Shown here piece by piece: positions 1 through 5,948 of a stretch of DNA of 7,797 bases. The notes below the pieces were generated by a model that was given only the letters and a program-made list of their open reading frames with translations, had not been told where the DNA came from and did no database searches. Each line of letters starts with the position of its first letter. Position 1 is the first letter of the stretch. The stretch is from an archaeon. GTDB lineage: Archaea; Micrarchaeota; Micrarchaeia; Anstonellales; Bilamarchaeaceae. Both the position numbers and the translations under genes were made by a program. The DNA lies in contig JAGVPF010000040.1 of NCBI GenBank assembly GCA_020052325.1, positions 1-7,797 of the forward strand. Reading direction: 5' to 3'.

Positions 1-530
1 ACCATATAATCGTTGGCGCATACGAGGCGAAGCGGGAAGAAGGGGATGTCCTGAAGCTTCTTGCCCACGAGCAGCTCCATTACGCCGCATACTTGGGAGG
101 GGGACAGATAGTCCGATGGCGCGATGATTCCGGGGCGGCAATCATCCAGCCGAGGGTGGGCAGTTGGAACATCCACGAGGGCGCCACCGAACTCCTTGCA
201 AATGAGCTTGCCCGGGCGAACGGCTATTCTCCGCAAGGAGTCGCATACACGTTCGAGACATCGGTCTGCTTCGCACTGGAGCAGGTCGTCGGGCAGGAGC
301 CGCTCCGGCAGGCCTATTTCAGCGGCGACTTCACGGAAGTCCGCAGGCTTGCGGACGAGAGGCTGGGTGCCGGCACGTTCGACGCCCTGATGGCGTGCAG
401 CTCCGCGCCCGATGCATTCTCGCTTATAATGGGGAAGGTGGGCGCGGCGGGCATTGATTACCATGCTTGGGAATCGAATCCGATAATGGCGCAATGCTAC
501 AGCCAGATTGCAGTTGAGCGTTTCAGGTGA
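1..530 (+). CDS. Putative zinc metallopeptidase (HExxH gluzincin type), 5' end outside window
   Basis: The reading frame is open from the left edge (first full codon at base 3) to the TGA at 528-530, so this is the last 175 residues of a longer protein. Two linked motifs suggest a zinc peptidase. HEQLH at 66-80 fits HExxH, where two His bind zinc and Glu is the catalytic base. About 32 residues later an EGATE segment (first Glu at 177-179, second at 189-191) fits the third, Glu, zinc ligand of gluzincins, with an acidic residue four positions on as in thermolysin-like ExxxD. The remainder is mostly helical (a Y...E....AL..VVGQEPLR.AYF.GD stretch), a pattern I associate with helical C-terminal halves of such peptidases. 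Substrate and location are unknown, because any signal peptide or membrane anchor lies outside the window. TTG at 93 is only an internal codon: starting there would lose HExxH. The gene is followed at once by the 82-residue orphan, whose ribosome site overlaps this stop codon. The peptidase call is from motifs only. Confidence 0.7.
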   Translation, partial: HIIVGAYEAKREEGDVLKLLAHEQLHYAAYLGGGQIVRWRDDSGAAIIQPRVGSWNIHEGATELLANELARANGYSPQGVAYTFETSVCFALEQVVGQEPLRQAYFSGDFTEVRRLADERLGAGTFDALMACSSAPDAFSLIMGKVGAAGIDYHAWESNPIMAQCYSQIAVERFR

Positions 531-531
531 T
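525..531 (+). promoter_or_regulatory. Shine-Dalgarno AGGTGAT overlapping the upstream stop codon
   Basis: AGGTGAT is a perfect complement of the archaeal 16S 3' end (ATCACCT) and sits three bases before the ATG at 535. The TGA stop of the peptidase (528-530) lies inside it, which suggests translational coupling. It decides the start: ATG 535 rather than the in-frame TTG at 508. Confidence 0.75.
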
Positions 532-534
532 ATT

Positions 535-783
535 ATGAAATTGAGCGAACTTGTGAATTCGAAGGCATTCCTGGATGCAAAGGCGAAGGTCGCGGCCTGG
601 AAGGGCAGGCTCGAGAAGGGCGATGCGAAGGAGGCGGTCCGCGTACGGGACGAGAAATCCGCGTTCTTTACCGAGCTCCGGCAAACGAGGCCGGACCTAT
701 ACGCCTCATTCCAGATTGACGACAAGACGCTCAGCGAGACGATTTTCAAAAAGCTCACCGGAAGAGAAGTCATAATAGATTAA
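535..783 (+). CDS. Small conserved-looking hypothetical protein, 82 aa
   Basis: I do not recognise this protein. It has 82 residues, is highly charged (many Lys, Arg, Glu, Asp), has no cysteine, no membrane segment and no signal peptide, and reads as mostly alpha-helical, for example the stretch rich in AKAKVAAWKGRLEKGD near residues 14-29. It is therefore probably a small soluble cytoplasmic protein. The start at ATG 535 is supported by a near-ideal AGGTGAT ribosome site three bases upstream; an in-frame TTG at 508 would lie inside the preceding gene and lacks such a site. Its stop (TAA) is at 781-783. It begins four bases after the peptidase stop and is followed after 42 bases by the next plus-strand gene, so co-transcription is likely. 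A role as partner or regulator of a neighbour is possible, but nothing in the sequence shows it. Confidence 0.75.
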   Translation: MKLSELVNSKAFLDAKAKVAAWKGRLEKGDAKEAVRVRDEKSAFFTELRQTRPDLYASFQIDDKTLSETIFKKLTGREVIID

Positions 784-825
784 GCGGCGCTGCCCGCGGA
801 AAATTGGAAGGAGCCCGGCATTCAC

Positions 826-1641
826 ATGGACAAACGCAATATTGATTATAAGGGCCTTGAAGGCCTGTACGGGGCGGCACGGGAGGGGAGCGGCGGCATC
901 TGCAAGAATGAATGCGCGCTTCTCGAGGAGTCGATATCCGCCTCCTTCTCGATGTTCTTCGGGCTCGAAGGAAAAGAGAAGCTCGATGGCCGCAGCCAGT
1001 ACCTCCTCGCTCTTTTCTACCGCAATTGCATCTATCTCTCGGCATCCTACCGGCTGATGCGCGAGGGCATGCTCGACCCCGCCGGAAACAACCTCCGGAC
1101 CGTGTTCGAGACAATCATTTGGCAGTACGCGTATCTTACGGATGACGACATCTATTCGAATTATCGGGAAATGGCGGCTTTGGACGATGAAAAGCTCAGG
1201 CTCATAAAAGATGGAAACTGGTCCAACACCAAAGAGCGCGCACTCGAGAACCTGCGGCGCAAATACAGCTTCCAGAAGATGATGAAGGCGCTGTACTCCA
1301 AGGGACATTACGAGAAATTCTTCTACAGCCAGTACTGGGCATTCTGCCAGAAGTCGCATTCGAGCATATTCGGCATCAACCACAACACGCCCACGATGGG
1401 CATGGGAACAACCCTCGATGCCAGCGCGGGGGAGCTGCGCGGGAATCTCTCGGCTGCGCTCTACCTCTGCGCGGAGAATCTCATCTGCTTCCTCAACTGC
1501 TTCTCGCAGCAGCTGTCCCAGGAACGGATAGATTCGGCCCTTGCCATGATAAACAAGATAAACCGGAGCATCCCCCCGTCTTTAAGCCTTGCCCCGGATA
1601 CGAGGGCGCTGCCATTCCAGCTCACGTTCAGGGAGGTCTGA
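826..1641 (+). CDS. Helical soluble protein, possibly DUF5677/HEPN-like, 271 aa
   Basis: A mostly alpha-helical, soluble protein of 271 residues. The central block (residues 62-104) has a pair of helices with GNNLRTVFE at 88-95, then an aromatic-rich helix (WQYAYL). Later there is a YSQYWAFCQKSHSS segment (167-180) with a Ser-His pair. The pattern R..FE in one helix and a Y...S..H segment about 80 residues later is reminiscent of DUF5677-type, HEPN-like helical proteins. That is a weak resemblance from memory, not a firm assignment. The R-x4-6-H ribonuclease motif of active HEPN toxins was not found, so nuclease activity should not be assumed. Cysteines at 26, 30, 68, 174, 215, 221 and 225 do not form obvious zinc knuckles. 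Start ATG 826 has a GGAAGGAG-like site about 12 bases upstream, a bit far. The stop TGA (1639-1641) is four bases from the next ATG, so the next gene is surely in the same transcript. Confidence 0.8.
   Translation: MDKRNIDYKGLEGLYGAAREGSGGICKNECALLEESISASFSMFFGLEGKEKLDGRSQYLLALFYRNCIYLSASYRLMREGMLDPAGNNLRTVFETIIWQYAYLTDDDIYSNYREMAALDDEKLRLIKDGNWSNTKERALENLRRKYSFQKMMKALYSKGHYEKFFYSQYWAFCQKSHSSIFGINHNTPTMGMGTTLDASAGELRGNLSAALYLCAENLICFLNCFSQQLSQERIDSALAMINKINRSIPPSLSLAPDTRALPFQLTFREV
1631..1637 (+). promoter_or_regulatory. Shine-Dalgarno GGGAGGT inside the end of the preceding gene
   Basis: GGGAGGT, matching the anti-Shine-Dalgarno core CCTCC, ends eight bases before the ATG at 1646. It lies in the last codons of the upstream gene. 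It supports ATG 1646 over any earlier in-frame start, such as one near 1589, which has no such site. Confidence 0.7.
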
Positions 1642-1645
1642 AAAA

Positions 1646-2626
1646 ATGGACCGCAAGAACATATTCATCCTGTTAAATGGCGCCGTATCCGTCGCCCTTG
1701 TGGCAGTCCTCCTCCACATGGTGGGCCTGGAAGAGGTGCTCGGGCAGCTTGCCCGGATGGACTTCCTCCTGCTCTTCATCAGCATCCTCTCGCTTTTCGG
1801 TATGGACCTCGTGATGGCCTTCCGGATAAAGCTGCTCCTTGATGACATGAAAGCCGGAATACGGTTCACCGACATACTCCGCTCGCATTTTGTCGGCATG
1901 CTTCTCGCGGATTTCACGCCGTCCCGGACGGGCTATTTCGCAACCGTGGCAGCAATGCGTTACAATTACGGGGTCCCCTCCGACAAGGCCCTTCTTTCCA
2001 TATTCGGCCCTCAGATGTTCGATTTCATATTCAAGGTCGTCGCGGGAAGCATCGCGATTCTGTACATCATATTCGTTTTCATCGGGCCCGGGCAGGGGCT
2101 GGTGCTGATAGCCGGCGCATTCGCGATAAGCGCGATAATCCTGCTGATGCTCCTCATAATGTTCTCAAGGCGCTTCCTGGCCCTCTTCTCATTCGCCAGG
2201 GGGCTGCCCGTGATTTCACGCCTGTACGATGTGGTTGTCAGGATGCAGGACAGTTCGCATGTGGTTGTCAGGAAAACCCCGCACATCCTCGCGCTCATCA
2301 TGGTGAGCTGGGTCTTCCGCTCGCTCTCATGGTACTTTGCCGCAAAAAGCGTCGGCATAACCCTTGGCACAGAATTTCCGGAGGTCCTCTTCTATTTCTT
2401 CCTCCAGCCGCTTGTGACCATGCTGGAATTCGTGCCATCGCCGACGATAGCGGGGCTTGGGCTGAGCGAAAGCGGCACCACGCTCGTTTTCTCCCTATTC
2501 GGGATTGCCGGTGCGCAGGCAGCAACGTTCGCCCTGATAGTCCGTTTCAAGAGCACGCTGCTCCACCTCCTGGCCGTCCCGGAAGCGCTGAGGGTCCCGC
2601 AGGGATTGAATGAAAAACAGAAATGA
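1646..2626 (+). CDS. UPF0104 / LPG-synthase-TM-like (AglD-type) polytopic membrane protein
   Basis: An integral membrane protein of 326 residues with about seven to eight hydrophobic segments, roughly at residues 6-24, 40-59, 127-147, 150-173, 213-234, 248-264 and 278-298. It matches the family pattern of the lysylphosphatidylglycerol synthetase transmembrane region (UPF0104, PF03706). The TPSRTGYF segment (91-98) corresponds to the family's TP.R.G signature, PQMFDF (122-127) to the conserved ..R..D region after it, and the PSPTIAGLGLSESG stretch (264-277) plus IVRFKST (298-304) to the P..G.G..E and following Arg of the C-terminal half. Members without the aminoacyl-transfer domain include archaeal AglD-like proteins, tied to dolichol-linked sugars or lipid handling; here the soluble domain is absent. 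A lipid- or glycan-lipid-linked role is an inference. The gene starts four bases after the previous stop, is last in the plus-strand run, and converges on NMD3. Confidence 0.85.
   Translation: MDRKNIFILLNGAVSVALVAVLLHMVGLEEVLGQLARMDFLLLFISILSLFGMDLVMAFRIKLLLDDMKAGIRFTDILRSHFVGMLLADFTPSRTGYFATVAAMRYNYGVPSDKALLSIFGPQMFDFIFKVVAGSIAILYIIFVFIGPGQGLVLIAGAFAISAIILLMLLIMFSRRFLALFSFARGLPVISRLYDVVVRMQDSSHVVVRKTPHILALIMVSWVFRSLSWYFAAKSVGITLGTEFPEVLFYFFLQPLVTMLEFVPSPTIAGLGLSESGTTLVFSLFGIAGAQAATFALIVRFKSTLLHLLAVPEALRVPQGLNEKQK
2229..2273 (+). repeat. Short in-frame direct repeat (15 bp, twice)
   Basis: The 15-mer ATGTGGTTGTCAGGA occurs at 2229-2243 and again at 2259-2273, exactly 30 bases apart and in frame. 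It encodes VVVR twice in the cytosolic-looking loop near residues 196-209 of the UPF0104 protein. Identity at the codon level suggests a small local duplication or chance reuse; no mobile element is implied. Confidence 0.7.
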
Positions 2627-2656
2627 TGCGGCGCATGACTGGCGGGGTATCATATC

Positions 2657-2680
2657 GCCCCCTCCCCCCAACCCCCCGGG
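2657..2680. other. C/G-homopolymer tract in a convergent intergenic gap
   Basis: The 62-base gap between two converging genes carries runs C5-T-C6-AA-C6-GGG. The minus strand reads three long G-runs (6, 6 and 5) separated by TT and A. This can form G-quadruplex-like structures when transcribed as the NMD3 3' tail, or an i-motif on the other strand. No T-rich archaeal terminator was seen in the gap, so the tract might help end transcription from one or both sides. That function is inference; the composition itself is directly visible. Confidence 0.6.
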
Positions 2681-2687
2681 TGCCCTA

Positions 2688-2700
2688 ATCAGAGCCTGAT
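2688..2700 (-). other. Small perfect hairpin over the NMD3 stop codon
   Basis: ATCAG (2688-2692), loop AGC, CTGAT (2696-2700) is a perfect five-base-pair stem that includes the TGA stop of the NMD3 gene. It is too short to be called a terminator on its own, but it sits next to the G-tract in the NMD3 3' end. Confidence 0.3.
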
Positions 2701-3312
2701 GAGGAATGTCGTCCGGTAAAGCCGCTTACCCTGGTCTCTCCCAACGAGCTTTTTCGTAATGAGCGTCTTGAGCCCCAGCTCGCCCATCAGTTCCACAACG
2801 ACCTTGGAATTGCCCACATACAGGTCCAGGCCGCCGTCCTTCTCCTCTTCCTTCGCGATGAACGTCTTCTTTTTTGAAAGCCTTTTCAAGAGCATTCCGG
2901 AATGGCCAAGGACCTTTATCGGGTCGCCGCGGAGCTGGATTATGGCCTCAAAGTAGCCGCCGCTCATGCGCGAGCACTGCAGGCATATCGTCTTCTTCAG
3001 GTCCAGGGGGATTAGGCGCTCGATTTTCGCGTTGTTCCCCATCATGATAAACACGGCCACCTGCCTGTCAGCGTCGTAACCGGCAGAACTGAAATCCCCC
3101 TTGCATTTGCCGATTATGTAATCCGACAGCTTCCTTGCATTATACGGAGCCCAGTCTCCCCGGAGGTGCACCTTGCTGCATCTGGTGCACTGCTCAAGCT
3201 CGAAGCGGTCCGGCGTCTTTATCTTCACCGGGTAGCAGCCTGAGCAGAACGACTCGATGAATTCCGCCTCGCTGCTCTTTTTCCCGCACTTTGGGCACAC
3301 AAGGTCTGACAT
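2689..3312 (-). CDS. nmd3: NMD3-family zinc protein (ribosome large-subunit maturation)
   Basis: A 207-residue archaeal NMD3 homologue. In eukaryotes NMD3 is the late 60S adaptor for nuclear export, working with eIF6; archaea have no nucleus, so a role in late 50S assembly or quality control is inferred. The N-terminal half carries four CxxC pairs at C6/C9, C23/C26, C42/C45 and C110/C113, as expected for two zinc-binding units. The C-terminal half shows the family signature: GGLDLYVG (160-167), the following VVVELMGELG helix, LVGRDQGKRLYRT (189-201) and a final Arg-Leu. The eukaryotic C-terminal extension with export and import signals is absent. The stop TGA is at 2689-2691. Start ATG at 3310-3312 has no Shine-Dalgarno but a TATA-like box about 28 bases upstream, so it is probably leaderless. 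It diverges from DUF2070 and converges on the UPF0104 gene. Family call is secure; precise role is not. Confidence 0.92.
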   Translation of the reverse strand: MSDLVCPKCGKKSSEAEFIESFCSGCYPVKIKTPDRFELEQCTRCSKVHLRGDWAPYNARKLSDYIIGKCKGDFSSAGYDADRQVAVFIMMGNNAKIERLIPLDLKKTICLQCSRMSGGYFEAIIQLRGDPIKVLGHSGMLLKRLSKKKTFIAKEEEKDGGLDLYVGNSKVVVELMGELGLKTLITKKLVGRDQGKRLYRTTFLIRL

Positions 3313-3350
3313 ATCGTTTTAAACCATTGAGAATGATATTAAAAAACGAT
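3313..3350. promoter_or_regulatory. Symmetric bidirectional leaderless promoter between nmd3 and DUF2070
   Basis: The 36-base gap holds two TATA-like boxes. TTTTAAA at 3317-3323 lies about 29 bases before the DUF2070 ATG (3349). TTTAATA on the minus strand (plus 3337-3343) lies about 28 bases before the NMD3 ATG (3312). Neither gene has a Shine-Dalgarno, which fits leaderless mRNAs. The ends form a perfect inverted repeat, ATCGTTTT (3313-3320) and AAAACGAT (3343-3350), giving the whole region two-fold symmetry. It could simply reflect mirrored promoters or be an operator for a dimeric regulator. Confidence 0.65.
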
Positions 3351-5109
3351 GAGCAAGAACATCAACCGGGCGGTCAACCTCACTTCATATTTCATAACCC
3401 TCCCCCCAGCCCGATACCTGGTGCTCTCCATCGTCCTTCTGGGTGTCGCTTTCGGACTGCTGTTCAACATGGGTTCCGGAAAGCCGATTGAAGTCGCAAT
3501 GGCAGACGGCCTGATGCTGCTCACCCTGCCCGCCATCCTCTCGTCCGCCATCATCAAGCTCATGATACGGAAGATGCCGTACCGGAGGATTGCCGCAACG
3601 GCTTTGGCCGGGGAGTTCGTATACTCCATCGCTTACGCATCCAACCTCATGCTTGCCGGCGTGAACCCCCTGTGGGCGCAGCTTGTCGTGCTGGTGGGCT
3701 CGGCAATCGTCTTCGTGCTCTGGTACGTGATTGCAAGGTTCATCTTCATACTGAAGTACCGCTCGATAATATTCGCCATGCTCCAGATGCTGTTCTACCT
3801 CGTGTTTTTTCTGAGCAACCAGGCCATCTATGTGACAAGCGAGCCCTTCCTGGACGTGGCCGTGCGGTTCTACATCTCCGCTTTCGTCCTCCTTGCCGCG
3901 CTGATACTGTTCTTCTTCATAATCAACGCGCCGATGAAAAAGAACCTCGGCCTCAGCAGCACCGACGCGATGTCCTACCTTTTTAGCCAGTGGCTTTACC
4001 ACAACAAGGATGTCGAGAAGGTTTTCTCGCAGGTCGGGGAGGATGTCAGAACGCTGCTTTCCGTAAGCGGGTTCTCGAGGCGGGACGGCACGATATTCTT
4101 CGTCACCCCGTGCGTGCATTACGGCCCGTTCGGCAACCTCGGCGGGAGCGAGTTCTCGTATCTTATAGCCGAGGACATCGACAGGAGGTACAAGTCCCGT
4201 ACGTTCGTTTTCCACGGCACCGTCACGCACGACCTCAACCCCGTGGCCACAAGCGAGATATCCAAGCTCCTTGCCGAATTCGATTCAGCCGTAAAATCCG
4301 CAACATACCAGGATGCGAAGGTTTCGATATCGCTTGGGAGCAAGGACGAATGCCGTGCGGAATCGCTGCGGATAAATGATTCCGCGATTATCGGCCTCAG
4401 CCGCGCACCCGAAGTCACCGAAGACGTTAACTTCGGGCTCGGGCTTGCCATGTTTTTCGAAGCGCAGAAGCATGTAGGCCAGGCGATGATAATCGACCAG
4501 CACAACGCCGAAACCGGCGACATCACGAGCTTCGAGCCCGGAAGCCTGGTGGGATACAACTACATCCATGCCATCCGGGACGCCCTCTCGCGCGTTCCCG
4601 CGGGAAAACCCCTGAAAATAGGCGCTTCCTTCCGGCCCGTTGATTCGAACGTCATCGGGAAGGCCGGAATCAAGGTGGCCGTAATCTCTTCGGCGCCGGA
4701 ATACGTAATCGTGCTGATAGATTCCAACGGCGTCACGCCCGCTTTCCGCAGCAGGATAGATGCCGAGGTCCGGTCGGTCGGCAAATCGCTTGGCAGGGAA
4801 TTCATCGTTGGCGTATTCACGACGGACACCCACCAGACCAACATGGTCCGCGGAGTGCTGAACCCCCTCAAGGAGGAGGATGCCGCCCTGTCGATAATAA
4901 TGGATTCCGTTCGCGATGCGGTCTCGGATATGAAGGCCGCAAGATATTTCTCGGATACCCGCTGGTTCGACATCCGCGTCCTTGGCGCCAAGCAGTCCAT
5001 CGAAGTGATATCCACCGTGAATTCCATTGTTGCGGTCGCGAAAATCACCCTCCCGCTCGTGTTCCTGGGCGGGCTTCTCCTCCTGATTTCAATAGCGACG
5101 AAGCTATGA
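3349..5109 (+). CDS. DUF2070 family archaeal membrane protein
   Basis: A 586-residue protein of the archaeal DUF2070 family (PF09843), function unknown. The N-terminal third has about six membrane segments (near 23-41, 49-69, 80-102, 107-133, 138-158, 168-192), followed by a soluble domain of about 365 residues and one final membrane helix (565-584). The soluble domain has four His/Asp/Asn-rich motifs: HYGPFGNLGGS starting at H257, HGTVTHD with H289, H294 and D295, DQHN with D383 and H385, and DTHQTN with D493 and H495. Such spacing suggests a metal-binding hydrolase-like active site held at the membrane; this is inference, as no activity is known to me for the family. The DxH motifs are probably ligands. 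Start ATG 3349 is leaderless by its TATA box at about -29. It is transcribed away from NMD3. The hydrophobic start and length match the family, so the gene appears intact. Confidence 0.93.
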   Translation: MSKNINRAVNLTSYFITLPPARYLVLSIVLLGVAFGLLFNMGSGKPIEVAMADGLMLLTLPAILSSAIIKLMIRKMPYRRIAATALAGEFVYSIAYASNLMLAGVNPLWAQLVVLVGSAIVFVLWYVIARFIFILKYRSIIFAMLQMLFYLVFFLSNQAIYVTSEPFLDVAVRFYISAFVLLAALILFFFIINAPMKKNLGLSSTDAMSYLFSQWLYHNKDVEKVFSQVGEDVRTLLSVSGFSRRDGTIFFVTPCVHYGPFGNLGGSEFSYLIAEDIDRRYKSRTFVFHGTVTHDLNPVATSEISKLLAEFDSAVKSATYQDAKVSISLGSKDECRAESLRINDSAIIGLSRAPEVTEDVNFGLGLAMFFEAQKHVGQAMIIDQHNAETGDITSFEPGSLVGYNYIHAIRDALSRVPAGKPLKIGASFRPVDSNVIGKAGIKVAVISSAPEYVIVLIDSNGVTPAFRSRIDAEVRSVGKSLGREFIVGVFTTDTHQTNMVRGVLNPLKEEDAALSIIMDSVRDAVSDMKAARYFSDTRWFDIRVLGAKQSIEVISTVNSIVAVAKITLPLVFLGGLLLLISIATKL

Positions 5110-5149
5110 TTGGGGCAATCGCCCGGAAGCAACCTGAGGCAGCGATTCA

Positions 5150-5162
5150 TTTATAATTATTA
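5150..5162 (+). promoter_or_regulatory. TATA-like promoter element for the 67-aa gene
   Basis: TTTATAATTATTA is the most AT-rich stretch in the gap between 5110 and 5239. By archaeal spacing it would start RNA near 5180, giving a leader of about 60 bases before the ATG at 5240. The leader shows no structure that I recognise; ATGGG (5185-5189) and CCCAT (5219-5223) could pair, but only weakly. Confidence 0.5.
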
Positions 5163-5227
5163 TCCACTATTAACGACTTTGTTCATGGGCACTTAGAATT
5201 ATTTTTGGCTCAGACTTACCCATCAAC

Positions 5228-5233
5228 GGTGAT
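5228..5233 (+). promoter_or_regulatory. Shine-Dalgarno GGTGAT before the 67-aa gene
   Basis: GGTGAT complements the 16S 3' end and leaves six bases to the ATG at 5240. It supports that start over the out-of-frame ATG at 5232. Unlike its neighbours, this apparently first gene has both a long leader and a ribosome site. Confidence 0.65.
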
Positions 5234-5239
5234 GAAATC

Positions 5240-5443
5240 ATGAAGGCGAAAGTTCCAGATAAGATAACGGTATCGGACCTGCACGGCGAAATCAACCGCC
5301 TGCGAAAGCGCGACGGCCTCGAGGAGGTCAGTGGCTTGGGCCTCGCGCACAAGCTGTTCACCCATTTCCATGAGGCGAACAATCCCCGCGTGGCCGAGGC
5401 GCTGAGGAATCTCGAAACCCAGGTGCGCTGCGCCTCCGAATAG
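5240..5443 (+). CDS. Small orphan soluble protein, 67 aa
   Basis: I do not recognise this protein. It has 67 residues, is charged, and has no membrane segment or signal peptide. It reads as two or three helices (residues about 11-25, 33-46 and 49-63), with a His-rich middle (AHKLFTHFHEAN, three His in ten residues) and a single Cys near the end. The helical pattern and charge would suit a nucleic-acid- or protein-binding accessory role, but nothing specific is visible. It has its own likely promoter and a GGTGAT ribosome site six bases upstream, which supports that it is translated. Stop TAG is at 5441-5443. It stands alone between DUF2070 on the same strand (130-base gap) and the converging deaminase (34-base gap), in which no terminator is evident. 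Confidence 0.7.
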   Translation: MKAKVPDKITVSDLHGEINRLRKRDGLEEVSGLGLAHKLFTHFHEANNPRVAEALRNLETQVRCASE

Positions 5444-5477
5444 CGCTAACAATCCCACCTGGCAGAAAACCCAAGTG

Positions 5478-5948
5478 CTAGTATACCTTCCCGTTCTTTT
5501 TCTTCCAATGGTCAAGGAGTTCCTGGCATTCCTGTTTCATGAATCCGCTGCTTATCCGCAGCTTCGAGTGCCCATCCTTCTTCATCCTGCGGTCGCTGAT
5601 GGTCAGTTCCGAGAATCCGAGCCTCTTGACGTCCGCTATGCCGGTTCCGAAAACGATGGCGTCCGCCTTTGCCCAGTGAATCGCCGAAAAGCACATGGGG
5701 CACGGTTCGGTAGTGGAATATACCGTGCAGCCCTTGAGTTCATGGCTTCCAAGCTTCCTGCAGGCAAGGCGGATTGCGTTCATCTCGGCATGGTTCGTGG
5801 CGTCATGCTTCTGGAGGACAGTATTGTGCGCAGCCGCGATGACCCTGCCCCCCTTCACTATGCATGAGCCGAATGGCGAGTTCCCTTTCCTGACCCCGAT
5901 TACAGCTACATCTATTGCCCTGGCCATATGCCTCTTTTCAAGTTTCAT
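5478..5948 (-). CDS. GuaD-like nucleobase/nucleoside deaminase (cytidine deaminase superfamily)
   Basis: A 156-residue zinc hydrolase of the cytidine deaminase superfamily. PFG (25-27) is the substrate-loop signature, HAE at 53-55 gives the zinc His and the catalytic proton-shuttling Glu, and PCPMC at 82-86 gives Cys83 and Cys86 as the other zinc ligands. The length equals that of Bacillus guanine deaminase GuaD (156 residues as I recall it), and the SAIHWA segment after PCPMC and the long C-terminal helix-rich tail resemble GuaD more than TadA/tRNA adenosine deaminase. Guanine to xanthine is therefore the best guess, but other purine or pyrimidine substrates are possible. Start ATG (5946-5948 on the minus strand) has a GGTGAT site six bases upstream, inside the DUF63 gene. 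Its ATG overlaps the DUF63 stop as ATGA, so expression is probably coupled to that membrane protein. Stop TAG at 5478-5480. Confidence 0.88.
   Translation of the reverse strand: MKLEKRHMARAIDVAVIGVRKGNSPFGSCIVKGGRVIAAAHNTVLQKHDATNHAEMNAIRLACRKLGSHELKGCTVYSTTEPCPMCFSAIHWAKADAIVFGTGIADVKRLGFSELTISDRRMKKDGHSKLRISSGFMKQECQELLDHWKKKNGKVY

Noticed and set aside
706..1383. Open minus-strand frame of 225 codons
   Set aside because: It lies opposite the 271-residue gene, which has good start signals and operon spacing; the antisense translation resembles no family and looks like a GC-rich codon shadow.
1589..1645. Earlier in-frame start for the UPF0104 protein
   Set aside because: It would overlap the upstream gene by over 50 bases, add a basic non-hydrophobic leader, and has no ribosome site, whereas GGGAGGT precedes ATG 1646.
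2641..2659. Possible GGCG...CGCC stem after the UPF0104 gene
   Set aside because: Only four base pairs with an 11-base loop; not distinguishable from chance in GC-rich sequence.
3385..4230. Open minus-strand frame of 281 codons
   Set aside because: Antisense to the well-recognised DUF2070 gene; its composition (very rich in His, Glu, Gln, Gly) is typical of a reverse-strand shadow.
5108..5124. Hairpins GATTG-GGG-CAATC and GGGC-AATC-GCCC just after DUF2070
   Set aside because: The two stems are short and mutually exclusive, with no T-tract after them; too little to call a terminator or attenuator.
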